This document shows, one piece after another, positions 21,761-34,401 of a DNA stretch of 64,000 bases. Source of the stretch: Thinopyrum elongatum (lineage: Eukaryota; Streptophyta; Magnoliopsida; Poales; Poaceae); contig CM022302.1 in the NCBI GenBank assembly GCA_011799875.1, positions 324,801,114 through 324,865,113 of the forward strand, written 5' to 3'. The notes beneath the pieces were generated by a model that was not told the DNA's origin, ran no database searches, and saw only the letters and a list, made by a program, of their open reading frames with translations. Made by a program: the position numbers and the translations under genes. How positions within the stretch are numbered: the first letter of the stretch is position 1; each line of letters opens with the position of its first letter.

Positions 21761-24199
21761 GATGAATCTCTCAAAGCTACGGAGTGGGTCCTCGACAGTG
21801 GATGTACAAATCACATGACTGGTGACAAGAACTTACTGATGGACTCTGCACTATCTCCATCGCATTTGAAGCATATTACCTACGCTGACAAAGGAAAAAG
21901 CAAGGCATTGGGTCTAGGTAGGGTTGCAATCTCAAAGGATCGACACATGGACAAAGTCATGCTTGTCGAGTCCCTCGGATTCAACCTCATGTCTGTCTTA
22001 ATGCTTTGTGATCTTGATATGGTTGTCATCTTTGGCAAATATCGTTGCATAGTACTCATGGAATCTGACAAATCCAAAGTCTTCAAAGGCTTTAGGAGAG
22101 GAGACTTGTATATTGTTGATTTCTCTGTAGGACCACAGCCCACCACATGTCTACTTGCAAAAGCTTCAGAAGGCTAGCTATGGCATCGATGACTCGGTCA
22201 TGCTGGCATGAGGAACTTGCACACACTTGTGAAGAAGAAGCATGTCATCGGCATCGAGGGTGTCAAATTCCTCAAAGATCATCTTTGTGGGGCTTCTGAG
22301 TCTGGAAAGATGACCAGATCCAAGCATCCCTCGAAGACTATCATGACTACCACTCGTTCTTTTGAATTGCTTCACATGGACCTCTTTAGCCCCACTCATT
22401 ATGCCACACTAACAAATGCAGTATCTCTATATGGCTTTGTTATTGTTGATGATTATTCTCGTTACACCTGGGTGCATATCATCACTTACAAAACTGAAGT
22501 GCAGGAAGTCTTCAAATGATTTTCCTCAAGGGCCTCGATGAATTTCAGTGTGAAGATCAAGCATATGCGGAGTGACAATGGGACCGAGTTCAAGAACACT
22601 GGCCTTGATGACTATCTTGATGAACTTGGTATTACTCATGAGCTATCTGCTCCATACACTCATTAGCAGAATGGCGTCATGGAGCACAAGAATGGGACTC
22701 TTGTTGAGATGGCTCGCACTATGCTTGATGAATACAAGACACCTCGTCACTTCTGGCCTGAAGCTATTGATACTGCATGCCACATCATCAACAGAGTATA
22801 TCTTCAAAAATTGTTCAAGAAAACCTCATATGATCCTCCTCACTAACAAGAAACCCAATGTGAGTTATTTCAAAGTCTTCGCTGCTAAATGTTGGATTAG
22901 AGATCCTCATCACAATTCTAATTTTGCACCGAAAGCACATGAAGGTTTTATGCTTGGTTACGGAAAGGACTCGCACACCTACAGAGTCTTCAACTCCCAT
23001 CACCACAAGGTTGTTGAAACTGTAGATGTGCGGTTCGATGAGACTAACGGCTCGCAAAGAGAGCACCTACCTCTTGTGCTAGATGAAGTACCTCCTGAGG
23101 AATCCATTAAGCTCAAGGCTACTGAGGATATCATACCCACTGAAGAACCTACTGAAGAACTTATTCCAGATAATGAGGACAATCATTCTAGTGCACATGA
23201 GGAAAATGGCGCTGAAGAAAATGCTCAACCCAATCAAAGTCGTCAACCTGCTCATCCTCGCATGGTAAATGAAGTGCAGATTGACAAAATCCTCAACGAC
23301 ATCAATGCACCAGGTCCTCTCACACGCTCAAAAGCTTCACATTTGTCTAACTTTTGTGGGTACTTTGCTTTTGTCTCTATCATAGAGCCCACCAAAGTTG
23401 ATGAGGCATTTCTCGAGCATGAGTGGATTCAAGCAGTGCAAGAAGAATTGCATCAATTTGAGCTCAACAACATGTGGGAACTTGTTAAGCGACCAAAACC
23501 TCGCAAGCACAACATCATAGGTACCAAGTTGATCTACCGCAACAAGCAAGACGAAAATGGCCTAGTGGTGAGGAATAAGGCTCGTCTTGTAGCTCAAGGC
23601 TACACGCAATTTGAAGGAATTGATTTCGATGAAACTTTTGCACTTGTTGCTAGACTTGAAGCTATTCGCATATTGCTTGCTTATGCTAACCATCATAATA
23701 TCATATTATATCAAATGGATGTGAAAAGTGCATTCCCCAATGGTAAGCTTGAGGAAGAAGTATATGTCGCTCAACCCCCAGGTTTTGAAGATCCTAAGCA
23801 TCCTGACAAAGTCTTTAGACTCAACAAGGCCCTCTATGGCCTCAAGCAGGCCCCTCGGGCGTCGTACGACACACTGAAGGAATTCCTCATGAAGAAAGGC
23901 TTCAAACCCGGTTCACTTGACCCTACTCTTTTCACAAAAACTTATGATGATGAATTATTCGTGTGCCAAATATATGTGTACGATATTATCTTTGGCTGTA
24001 CTGACGAATGTTATAGTGATGAATTTGGATACATGATGCATGAAGAATATCAAATGTCTATGATGGGAGAACTTAAATTCTTTGTAGGTCTTCACATTCG
24101 TCAACAACGCAATGGCATCATCATATCTCAAGAGAAATATCTCAAGGATGAACTGAGGAAATTTGGCATGCAAGATTGCAAAGGCGTCAAAATCCCTAT
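21761..24199 (+). pseudogene. Sirevirus-like pol: protease, integrase, RT (truncated)
   Basis: The protease site DSGCTNHM is near 21794. Integrase follows with an LWHR-type zinc region near 22180, LLHMDLFSP for the first Asp, RSDNGTEF for the second, and a Glu-containing segment after a stop (near 22664). RT occupies about 23425-24199: [21 protein letters not shown] and [10 protein letters not shown] are readable. At 23973-23984 the active site reads YVYD instead of YVDD, so a catalytic Asp is lost. At least four stops or frameshifts occur. The reading ends at KGVKIPI where the gypsy LTR starts. Confidence 0.88.
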
Positions 24200-24639
24200 T
24201 GTCGGTGTCAAAACCGGCAGACCTCTGGGTAGGGGGTCCCGAGCTATGGATCTGGGATCGATCGGGAACAAGGGACGACGAACATAGTGTTTACCCAGGT
24301 TCGGGCCCTCTCAAAGAGGTAATACCCTACGTCCTGCTTGATTATATTGGATGTATAGTATGGTTTACAGAGTAGATCTACCTCGAGATCAGCATGAGCT
24401 AAACCCTAAGGAGATGAGGTGATGAATGTAGCTCTAGCCCTAAAGACTACAACCCTCGGTTTATATAGACACCGGTAGGGCTAGGGTTACCGAAGATAGA
24501 TTACAATAAGGGATTAACGAGATCCTGCGCCTTCTTGACTTGGAGGGCACACCACAGCTTCATAGATCTCCTGTCACTATACGGCTTAACCAGTCCGGCC
24601 CGTGCCAATGCACCCTCGCCCCGAGGACCCCATAGTCCA
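24200..24639 (-). repeat. 3' LTR of the Fatima-like element
   Basis: 440 bp, with plus-strand ends TGTCGGTG and TAGTCCA. On the minus strand it is preceded by a purine-rich stretch (GGGGGCTACTAAGGGAG) that can serve as the polypurine tract. It is the direct-repeat partner of 33963-34401. Confidence 0.9.
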
Positions 24640-25055
24640 TGACTCCCTTAGTAGCCCCCGAACTTGCCTCCAACGCCGGGGATTGTCCTCTGGAATCTTT
24701 AGATCGGTGGCTTGCAACACGAGTTCTTCTATTCCTCTATTCAGCCTGGAGCCGTGTTATTTTCGCCGAACCCTATTCAGAACCCGGACTAATGTGCTTC
24801 AGGCCTAGACAGGTTCAGGACTCCGGGATCCGAAGACATCTTGAGATCAAGGTGGGACCATCAGAGTTTTAATGCCATTCCTGAGGGCGAGAGTGTCGTG
24901 CACCCTTTCAGAAGGCATGCAGCCAAACATGGACTTCCCATGAGCCTGTCCTTCCAGCTTCAAGGCAAGACACCCATTTATAGATCCAAAAGTGTAGGGG
25001 ACAACTTACTTCTCCCCTCTCACAAGGAACAGCACCGAAGAAATTCCCCAGCGCC

Positions 25056-27748
25056 ATGGCTGACCTCCCAGGTTCATCCTCGCGCCCGCACGGCCCACTC
25101 CCAGGTGATTGGTTGAGCTGTTCAGTTTCTCACCTCCATCTGAGGCGCATGCAGATGCAGTGTTTCCTCCCTCCAGCAGATTTGGTTCCTGTCCATGCCG
25201 ATCTCATCTTCATCGATGGCTGCGCCCTTGCCGAGAACTCCCCCGCTCCGAGTAAGGAGGAGAGGGTATGTCTCGTGCCCTTCCTTCTAAGAGGTTTGGG
25301 TTTTCCTATTCATCCCTTTTTACGGGGTTTGTTGGAGTTCTACGGGATCCAGCTCCACAACCTCACCCTGGGGTCCATATTGCACATCTCTGGCTTTGTA
25401 GCCCTGTGCGAGATATTTCTGAGTTGCGAGGCCCACTTTTACTTATGGAGGAAGTATTTCTGTCTTGTCTCTCACCTCCGGGAGGGATCCCTATTCGAGG
25501 TGGGCGGTGCTGAAGTATGGCGGATAGCTGGGACAGGGTACCCAATTGGGACCCCACAGAAAGATCCCGAAGGATGGACTTCGGAGTGGTTTTATATTGA
25601 AGACGTTCCCCTCACCGATCGAATTCGGCAAGGGTTGCCCGAATACTCAAATGACCCGCCTATAAAACGGTTCAACTAGCGGCCCAGAGGCCCTTCCCAA
25701 TAGGACAGTGAAGAGGTGCGTGCGCTGGCGGCCAAGATCAGGCTGCTAACTAGCAGTAAGCTGACCATGGTTGAAGTAAAGGCAATTGCTATTACCCGAT
25801 GTGTGCAACCCCTGCAGCAAAGGGGTCATCCCTTATGGTGCTACAATGGGACCAACAACGTAACCCGCTACCAGCAACAAGGGCCAGACAATAAGGCTGC
25901 TCTGGCCAATATATTGGCTGAGCTCTTCAAGGGAGAGGAGGCAGATTTTGCTCGAATGAGTATCCGAGAAGGCTGCTCCAGGTACAATCTGGCCGGCTGG
26001 GTAAGCCACGATCCACTGTCTTGAGCTCATGGATTCCGCCCGAACTCTGGCTGGTTGTATTTGAACAGGGCTAGAGGCGTCAGGTTGCATCCATTAATTG
26101 CCCTCCTCCTCAACCGGAGGATCATTCCCGGGATGACGGTCCGTGGCATCATGACGACCCAAAGATGTCGATTGACTTCAAAGATAGGGTGTTCTATCAG
26201 GAGAGCCTTGACGTCATCAAGGTTGCTGTGACAGCCGACCACCCCGGGGCTCTTCCTTCTTCCACAGTAAGTGAAAAGAAGACCCTCTCCCGAACAGGGC
26301 GCTCATCTCGCGCTATTCCCCATGTGCTGACTTCTGCTCCCAAGGGTCACCGCACTACGCGTAAGACCGTCTTGGGAGGAGCGTGGACTGCGCCAACTTT
26401 GGCCCCTAATGGGAGATCAAAGAGGAAAGTCTCTGCTGAAGCGGAAGCATCTGCCCCCACGGCCCAGAGGTAACGTATTTCGGAATTGCAGCGAGGGTTG
26501 CTTTTAGCACTCTTTTACTAAAACTTGCTCAATTTTGTAGAAGGCGTATGCCTCTGCACCAATCCGAAGATTTCCCGAGTGCACCAAATCGCAGCTCCGG
26601 CCTCAAGTCTTCGGCACAAGCCAGAGCCTCCTCAGAACACGTGGCGGCCGGCGCGCCTCCAACGGACTCCGACGATGTTTCGGTTACCAACTCCGAAGTC
26701 GAGAGCGTAATGAATCATCACCGCCGGAGGGAGACTTGACGTCATACTGCCTTTGCCGAACAGGAATTTAGTGTGTTTAATTCGGTGGATGCGTATCTTG
26801 GAGCGGCCCGGACAGGTCTTGAAGGGATCGCCGGTCTTTTTGCCGCCAAGGTGTAGGTATATAGCTTGAAAGCAGATCATGTTGCCTAACCACCTAGCCC
26901 ACAAGCCTTAATTTGGGCGGGACGGCCGAGTTAAGGGTGTCTAATGATATTATTTTTGTAGGCCGCAAGAGAGCAGAACAAAAAGCTGTCCGAGGACCTG
27001 AAAATGAGTCAGACATAGTTAGTCAAAACCAAGGCCGAACTGGATGCGGCTCGAAAAGCCAGCGACGAGTTGTCCGGTAAGTAGAAAAGATTGTTTCGCA
27101 GGTATATGTTATATGTTATGCATTAACACCGTATTCTTCATATAGCCGCGGGAGCTGCAAGCAAGCTGCGGAGGGAGCTGGAGGCTGGTAAACGAGTGCT
27201 GACGCGAAGTCAGGAGGAGAAAAATGAGCTCAAGGCAGAGAATCAACGGAAGGCCGAGGAAATTAAGAGTTTGAAAACTCAGCTGGCCCAAGCTTTGGAG
27301 GAGAACCAGAAGCTAAAAGGTGGCATATTTGGTAAGCGTTGATCTTTTCATGCCGTTGGCAAGTATCATTGATGTGTTAGTGACGATGTGCAACACCTGC
27401 ATGTTAGGTCTCCTGACTGGGCGGCCCGAGGAAGAGGCAAGCACTTATGACGGGAACCTTTTAAAGGAGTTGTCAAAGACTTATGAAAGGGCCTGAAAAT
27501 CCATGAAGAGCATGGCGAAGGCGTTATGGCCATTAGATGTGCCGCCAGAGAGTATGGCCGAACTAGCCAGTCACTTTAAAGGAGCTCGGCGAAGGTTTAA
27601 ATTATGGAAGATCTCGACCTGCCAAGAAGGAGCGCGCGAGCCGTGGGCTATGGTAAAGACCCGCTTCACCAAGCTAGACCTAGTGCATATGGCCCGGGTT
27701 GGTCCCGTGGGCCCTGACGGCCGAGAGATACCACTAAGCTTGGTATAA
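25056..27748 (+). pseudogene. Antisense gene of the Fatima-like element, multi-exon
   Basis: It starts MADLPGSSSRPH at 25056, about 80 bases after a TATA-like TTTATAG. Residues LVPFLLRGLGFPIHPFLR, FYGIQLHNLTLGSI and FLSCEAHFYLWRKYF belong to the same conserved N-terminal domain (Pfam Transposase_28 type) as the antisense gene of the inner element at 2822-3240. The first piece ends at 25679. 25716-26024 and 26165-26470 continue it in other frames. Short exons with coiled-coil content follow at about 26960-27075 (donor GGTAAG), 27145-27332 (donor GGTAAG) and 27408-27748. Stops are scattered through it. The function is unknown; conservation in two different elements argues that it once mattered to them. 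Confidence 0.75.
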
Positions 27749-28911
27749 TATGATGTGATGCCATCCGCTCGCAATTCTCAGAAGGATTGTGCTTTAGAGC
27801 AATTGATAGACAATGTCGAACAGGAGTAATTTTGTCAATTCTATGTATCTATGTACTTTACATTGACCGTGCTAAATCCGCGTTCTTATTTTTTTTTAAA
27901 GAATGTTGTCTTAACCGGCCATCGGCTTCTACCTCCCCGATCAGAGATCGGGAAGTGTTCCGTACTATATGTCGTGGGAAACAAGGCAACATTTCGAGAA
28001 CCAGGCAATCCGGCCATCAGGCTTGAACAGACGAAACATGTGCGAAGAGCCATGTTATATTACTTTTTGATGTAAGAAACATCTTCTGATGAAAATAGTT
28101 CCTCCAAGGGTTCCTTTCTTCGGGTAAAATTATAGTCCGGATACGTAGGATCAACGGAAACCAATGGCTATGAAAAAACCCTGGTGATAAGCGCGAGGCT
28201 ATATTCACTTCCCTTAGGCTGACTTATTGTATTCTGTAAGAACGCTAGCTTTAGGCTTCACTCGTCTGAGGTACGGTCCCAGATGACCCGGTCGTAACAA
28301 TCGCAGAGGTGCTCCCTTTACTCCCTAGCCGAACAATCGGGAACGTAGGGGTAAACACAGGAGCCAAGCAACCCAGCTTGGCAAAGAACTTAGGTCAAAC
28401 AAGTGCATATGTTGGCTTAACATGTGTGAGAAGGATGCAATCAGTACGAATGCGATTTATACATTTATTCGGCTCTTCTGAGGGAGCCCCCATGCAGAGC
28501 TGGGTGTTACATTGAATGATGTATATAATACGAGCTTGGTATGGTTCAGTTTGGCCGAACTAGCACCATGTCGAAAAGAGAGAAAGAAGGAAAAGGTGGA
28601 GATGTATGCCAAGCTCAGGCGTAAAAACGCCGCAGCCTTGCTGCATTCCACGGGTTCAGCTCGAGGCCGTCATCGGATGGGCGGCGAAGACGATATGCTC
28701 CTCCTATAAGTACTTAATCGATGATGTACGGTCCCTCCCATTTAGGTGATAGTTTATTCTTCTATTTTTCGGGGAGTCGGAGGACGAGGTCTCCCATGTT
28801 ATATGTCTTGGCCCGGACATCACAGTTGTGGTAACGTCGTGCTTGCTGTTGATAGAACGTGGACCGATCTTGAGCTATATCTCGTTCTTCTTCCAGAGCA
28901 TCCAGATCATC
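27749..28911. other. Spacer between the antisense gene and integrase of the Fatima-like element
   Basis: About 1.2 kb lies between the convergent gene ends. The part nearest 28911 on the minus strand looks like decayed integrase C-terminal sequence (for example around 28700-28900). No other coding capacity was seen. Confidence 0.55.
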
Positions 28912-29829
28912 CTACCGATCAAGTTCGGCTTCCTTTTCTTCGTACATGCGCACTCTAGGCATGTCATGGATAAGGTCGCATGGGAGGACAGCTTCCGCAC
29001 CATATACCATAAAGAATGGTGTGAATCCGGTTGACCGATTAGGAGTAGTGCGCAGCCCCCATAGTACGAAATTCAGTTCCTCGACCCAATGGCAGTCTGA
29101 TTGTGTAAGGGATTGGACTAGGCGAGGCTTAATGCCACTCAGCCCGTTGGCTCGTTCGACCTGTCCATTGGTCTGTGGGTGGTACACCAAGGCGTAATCG
29201 AGCTTAATGCCCATTTTGCCGCACCAGTCTTTAACTTCCTGGGCGGTGAAGTTGGTACCATTATCGGTAATTATGCTATGGGGGACACCATAACGGTGTA
29301 CGACATCGGATAAGAAGTCGACGAACGGTCTAGATTCTGCCGAAGTGACGGGCCTTGCCTCGATCCACTTGGTGAATTTGTCGACCATGACCAATAGGTA
29401 CTTCTTTTTGTTTGTCCCCCCTTTAAGTGGCCCGACCATGTCGAGACCCCAGACCGCAAAAGGACTTGTTATCGGTATCGTCCGAAGAGCTGTGGGGGGC
29501 ATGTGGCTTTGATTTGCGAATAGCTGGCATCCGACGCAATGTTGGACTAATGTTCGGGCATCTTCACGGGCGGTAGGCCAGAAGAAACCTGCTCGGAAAG
29601 CCTTGCTGACCAAAGCCCGAGCTGCCGCATGGTGTCCGCCCATGCCCGCGTGTATGTCTGCCAGGAGTTGTTGCCCCTCTTCTTCGGAGATGCACCTTTG
29701 TAAGATTCCTGTGGTACTCTTCTTATAGAGTTCACCCTTATGGACCTTGTATGCTTTAGAGCGCCGCACTATACGTCGTGCTTCAGTTTGATCCCCCGGA
29801 AGCTGATGTTGTGTGAGGTAGGCTAGCAA
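28912..29829 (-). pseudogene. Integrase of the Fatima-like element, nearly intact core
   Basis: An open frame of 305 codons. It has the zinc-binding region (HKGELYKK, HAGMGGHHAA, HCVGCQLF), catalytic Asp residues in WGLDMVGPLKGG and SIITDNGTNF, and Glu in NGQVERANG. FVLWGLRTTPNRSTGFTPF follows. The frame ends at EAELDR, before the usual C-terminal part, so the protein is short. It belongs to the same pol as 29920-31791 on this strand. This is one of the least damaged retrotransposon domains in the window. Confidence 0.88.
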
Positions 29830-29919
29830 GGGTTCTATCTAGGGTGCGATTACAGCCATGACTTCATGGGCGGAAGGTGTTTCCTCGAGTGTGGAGCCGC
29901 CAATGACGTGATGGTCCTG

Positions 29920-30633
29920 TTAATTTTCGGGCGAGATATTGTGAGCGGGCTCATTGGATGGTGCGCCGATGACGTTGTCCTGCCACACCACGGAGGGCTT
30001 AAAGAGCCACTCGAGGAAGGTGTTTTTGGGAACCGGGTCGCGCTTGGCGCCCATGCGGGCAAGGACGTCGGCTGCTTGATTGTTGTCTCTAGCGACATGG
30101 TGAAATTCTAGGCCTTCAAATCGGGCCGATATCCGGAGGACTGCGTTTCTGTATGCCGTCATCTTGGGGTCCTTGGCGTCGAATTTGCTGTTGACTTGAG
30201 AGATTGCCAGGTTTGAATCTCCCCTTACCTCGAGGCGCTGCACGCCCATTGACGTGGCCATACGAAGACCATGTAGTAGCACTTCGTATTCGGCTGCGTT
30301 ATTGGAGTTCGTGTACATTATTTGGAGGACATACCGAACAGTGTCGCCTGTAGGGGAGATTAGGATGACCCCAGCCCCCAGTCCGGCTAACATCTTTGAG
30401 CCGTCAAAATACATTGTCTAGTGTGAATATGTAGTGTACTCCCGGGGTAGTTCGGCCTCGGTCCATTCGGCTATGAAGTCGGCCAGCACCTGAGATTTAA
30501 TGGCTCGGCGTGGCTTGTATGTTATCTCAAAGGGGAGGAGCTCGATGGCCCATTTGGCGATGCAGCCTGTGGCGTCCCTGTTATTGATTATATCATTCAA
30601 GGGAACCTCCGATGCCACTGTGACCGAACACAC
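29920..30633 (-). pseudogene. RNase H of the Fatima-like element
   Basis: 30414-29920 reads MYFDGSKMLAGLGAG (first catalytic Asp), NNAAEYEVLLHGLR (Glu), LEVRGDSNLAI (Asp) and ARDNNQAADVLA (Asp). The four acidic residues of the RNase H fold are all visible. 30633-30418 carries the linker KPRRAIKSQVLADFIAEW, separated by a stop. RNase H removes the RNA strand during cDNA synthesis. Confidence 0.88.
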
Positions 30634-30702
30634 TTGAAAGTAGTGTCGTAGCTTTCAGGACGCCATAAAAACTGTGTAGGCTATCTTTTGATAGTGCGGG
30701 TA

Positions 30703-31791
30703 TCATGATTTGCATGGCGTAAGTACCTCAGACACATAATAGACCGGCTTCTGGACTTGGAACTTGTGGACCTTAGACTCCTGCTCCACGATGAGCACCG
30801 CACTGACCACCTGATTGGTGGCTGAAATATATAGTAGCATGGGTTCGCTAACGCTGGGTGCAGCCAAGATAGGGTTGCCGACGAGGAGTGTTTTAATCTC
30901 CTCGAGTGTCGCAGTTGCTTCATCTGTCCACTGGAAGTTCTTGGTCTTTTTGAGCAGCTTGTAAAGTGGCAATGCCTTTTCTCTGAGGCGTGATATGAAG
31001 CGGCTCAAGGCTGCCACGCATCCTGCCAGCTTCCGGACATGCTTGAGCTCTGTTGGTATTGCGAGCTGAGGCAGTGCTCTAATTTTGGCTGGATTGGCTT
31101 CGATTCCTCTATAGGAAATGATGAATCTGAGTAGCTTTCTGGCAAGAACCCCGAAGACGCATTTCTCTGGGTCGAGCCGTATGTCGTAAGCCTGCAGGTT
31201 GTCAAAGGTTTGGCGTAGGTCGTCTATCAGTTGGTCTATGTGTTTGCTTTTGACAACCACGTCATCCACGTATGCCTCGACCGTTCTGCCAATTTGGTTT
31301 TCGAGGCATGTTTGAATCATGCGCTGGTATGTGGCTCCTGCATTTTTTAGCCCGAACGGCATGGTGTTGAAGCAGAAAGGCCTGTAAGGGGTGATGAATG
31401 CGGTTGCTGCCTGATCGGAATCCTTCATCTTAATCTGATGGTACCCAGAGTATGCGTCAAGGAAGCATAACGAGTCATGTCCGGCGGTGGTGTCGATGAT
31501 CTGGTCTATCCTTGGCAAGGGGAATGGATCCTTAGGGCAGGCCTTGTTAAGGTCTTTAAAGTCGACACAGAGCCGCCAGGATTTATCCTTCTTGGGTAGC
31601 ATAACCAGATTTTCTAACCACTCGGGGTGCTTGATCTCGCAGATGAATCCGGCCTCTAGCAGTTTTGCAAGCTCTTTGCCCATGGCCAGCCGTTTGGGTT
31701 CGAAAAATCGACCCAGGGTTTGTTTCACTTGCTTGAAGCCTTTTAAGATATTGAGGTTGTGCTCTGCTAGGCTGCGTGGGATTCCTGGCAT
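30703..31791 (-). pseudogene. Reverse transcriptase of the Fatima-like element
   Basis: The frame is open for 362 codons: KSWRLCVDFKDLNKACPKD, FLDAYSGYHQIKM, MPFGLKNAGATYQRM and the active site YVDDVVVKSK near 31260. The connection region follows (LAGCVAALSRFIS, KPVYYVSEVLT). No internal stop was seen, so the RT core is complete in sequence. It is joined to RNase H only through a break near 30650-30700. Gag and protease lie upstream on the same strand, interrupted by stops at 31819 and near 32335. Confidence 0.9.
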
Positions 31792-31818
31792 ATCTGATGG
31801 GTGCCAGGCGAATATTTC

Positions 31819-33915
31819 CTAGTTTTCACGCAGGAATGTCCTTAGCACCTTGGCGACTGCGGGGTCCAGTTGTGCTCCTATGGATGCCGTTTTATTGGGA
31901 TCTGTTGGGTACACTTGAAATTTTACTATTTCATCTGCTGGCTTGAATGATGTGGGTTTTTGTCTTTTACTGAGAATCACATCATCCCTGCCGACTGTAG
32001 TGTGTAGCGATGTCAACTCTTCGGCCGCGAGGGCTTTGGATAGTGCCTCTAGGGCGAGGGATGCCGTCTTGTTTTCGGCTCGCAGGGCTTTGATCGGGTC
32101 GCTTTTAAGTGAGATTACCTCACTGGGCCCTGGCATATTGAGTTTCATATACCCGTAATGTGGTATGGCCTGAAATCTTGAGAATGTCTCATGTCCTAGA
32201 AGGGTGTGGTATCTGCTACGAAAGGACACAATGTGAAATAGCAAGGATTCGGATCTGTAGTTATCAGGTGTGCCAAACACGACGTCCAGGGTTATGCGTC
32301 CCGAGCAGTGTGCCTCCCTACCGGGTATTATACCTCAGAATGTTGTATGACTGCGTTCGATGCGAGACCTGTTGAACTGCATATTGTCAAGGGTATCCTC
32401 ATAAATGAGGTTGAGGCCACTGCCTCCGTCCATCAGCACTTTAGTTAGCCGGAAACTGTCGACAATGGGGTCGAGGACCAGTGCAGCCGGTGCGTGGTTG
32501 TTACGAGGGCTTGGCTCATCCTTCTCATTGAAGGTGATAGGCGTGGCTGCCCATGGCTGTGCGGCCATCACTTGATATATCTGGCTGAGCTCTCGAAGAG
32601 CCTTTTTCCTTTTATTATTTGAGGTGAACGTCTCGTATACCGTAAGGACATTGTGGTCCTGTGGTGAAGCCGAGGATTGCTTATCTGGGGGTGTAAGGCC
32701 CAAGATTGGCTCGCCATATTTGGCCACTTGTCTTACCACCCAACAGGCTCGAAGTCTGTGGGTTGGGTTTGCGTATAGCAAGACCGGATGTATTGGGCAT
32801 GGTTTATCCAGCAACTCGTCTAGCACTGATCTGGGCCTGGTTTTCTTTTCGTTAGGCTCGCGCTCTCGCAACCGATTTGTGTAAGCCCGTTTAAAGCGAG
32901 ACTTTCCGTGATGCGCGGCGGGCGGTGGCCCCATGTTCATCTGTTGTTCCCTCCACGTGTTGTCCATGTCGCAATACTTGTGCACCATGTCTGATAGTTC
33001 GGTGAAGCTTTGAATTCGGCGACGAGCGAGGGCGTTCAAGAGGCCCTCGTCCTTGCAGTTGAACTGGAAGGATTTAATTATCTCTTTATCACAGCAAGGC
33101 GCCATCATGTTCTTCACCAGGAGAAATCTAGCCCAATAATGATGGACTGTCTCGTTTGGCAGCTGTTTAACATACATGAGATCCCATATGTCCGGGTTTC
33201 CCGAATCCGGGGAGTATTCTATATGGTGGGTGGGTGGGAAAAATTCCAGGATTCCCTCCTGCAGCGGACCCGGGCTATCTTTAATGGGTGACCGAGTAAT
33301 GTCCGGTTCTGATCGCACAGGGCTCGGATCCGGACTGGTGCGCAGCTGGATAGGCTCAAGGCCGGGTCTCGCGTTGAGTATCAAGTCTGGACGTAGATCC
33401 GGGCTGGTGTCTGACTCCGAGCTGGAGATTCGAGTGTACACCGTTCTTAGCTTGCAAGGTTGTAGTCCCTCCTGGGCCTCTTTGACCGTGGCGACGAGGT
33501 GTGTGACTGGAGGGGTGTTGATTTCTCGGTCATCGGGTTTAAGCCCGATCCAATCATAGGCCGTGGGCCTAATAACAGAGATTCCAATTGCCCGGAACAG
33601 ACTCACCAAGTGGTCTGCCGGCTGGGCACATGGGGGTGCCGGACACTCCGGCGACTCGGAGGGAGATCTTGTGGGCGGCCTGCCGGAGTCGGGCTTCAGG
33701 GCCGGACTCTGAGAGATGACAGATTTTTGTGAGTTTGCTGGTCCTGGGGTCGATGCCCCTGAACCAATGAACCCTTCCACGGGGGTGAAGCCTTCGATCT
33801 GGTCGAGGTGACTAGTTGGATCGGCGCGCACTAATATGCCACCGAAGACGAGGAGGTGACCAGGGGCGGGGAAGCCCTCGGCGCGGGTGTGGTCTCCAAC
33901 GACCGGTTGAGCCAT
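31819..33915 (-). pseudogene. gag and protease of the Fatima-like element
   Basis: It starts MAQPVVGDHTRAEG at 33915 and stays open for 526 codons to 32335. A Pro/Ser-rich N-terminus leads to a capsid-like part (WDLMYVKQLPNETVHHYW) and a zinc-binding-like LLDKPCPIHPV segment. The protease active site VLMDGGSGLNLIY is near 32430. A stop near 32335 separates the rest of the protease (32280-31819; FQAIPHYGYMKLNMPGP). It is homologous to the plus-strand gag fragment at 58914-59806. Gag builds the particle and the protease matures it. Confidence 0.87.
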
Positions 33916-33962
33916 CGATTCTTCTGGCGATCCAACAGCGGAACTCTCAATGAAAGCACCAA

Positions 33963-34401
33963 TGTCAGTGTCAAAACCGGCAGACCTCGGGTAGGGGGTC
34001 CCGAGCTATGGATCTGGGATCGATGGGGAACAAGGGACAACGAACACAGTGTTTACCCAGGTTTGGGCCCTCTCAAAGAGGTAATACCCTACGTCCTGCT
34101 TGATTATATTGGATGTATAGTATGGTTTACAGAGTAGATCTACCTCGAGATCAGCATGAGCTAAACCCTAAGGAGATGAGGTGATGAATGTAGCTCTAGC
34201 CCTAAAGACTACAACCCTCAGTTTATATAGACACCGGTAGGGTTAGGGTTACCGAAGATAGATTACAATAAGGGATTAAAGAGATCATGCGCCTTCTTGA
34301 CTTGGAGGGCACACCACGGCTTCATAGATCTCCTATCACTATACGGCTCCACCAGTCCGGCCCACGCCAATGGGCCGTCGCCCCGAGGACCCCTTAGTTC
34401 A
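33963..34401 (-). repeat. 5' LTR of the Fatima-like element
   Basis: 439 bp. On the minus strand it begins TGAACTAAGGGG and ends CACTGACA, followed by TTGGTGCTTTCATTGAG, the probable primer-site region. A TATA-like CTATATAAACTG lies on the minus strand near 34220-34232. It is the partner of 24200-24639. Confidence 0.9.

Larger units (their letters stand above)
17463..24199 (+). mobile_element. Sirevirus-like Ty1/copia retrotransposon, 3' end missing
   Basis: The order on the plus strand is: 5' LTR (17463-18940), primer site, very long gag, protease, integrase and RT. The sequence stops in the RT/connection region at 24199, where a gypsy LTR begins. No RNase H or 3' LTR is found on the far side of that gypsy element (34402 onward), so the rest was lost or moved. 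The large gag with a long Ser/Lys-rich extension and coiled coil beyond the zinc knuckle fits the Sirevirus (Maximus) clade. Confidence 0.85.
24200..34401 (-). mobile_element. Fatima-like Tat-type Ty3/gypsy retrotransposon, 10.2 kb
   Basis: On the minus strand: 5' LTR (34401-33963), primer-site region, gag and protease, RT, RNase H, integrase, spacer, antisense gene (plus strand 25056-27748), polypurine tract and 3' LTR (24639-24200). LTR differences are about 20 in 439 bases (4.6% by eye), similar in age to the inner element at 1674-14608. The flanking pentamers CCTAT (left) and GGACA (right) do not match, and the copia on the left does not resume on the right. The family name is from memory of the LTR start TGTCGGTGTCAAAACCGGC and is less certain than the lineage. 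Confidence 0.88.
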
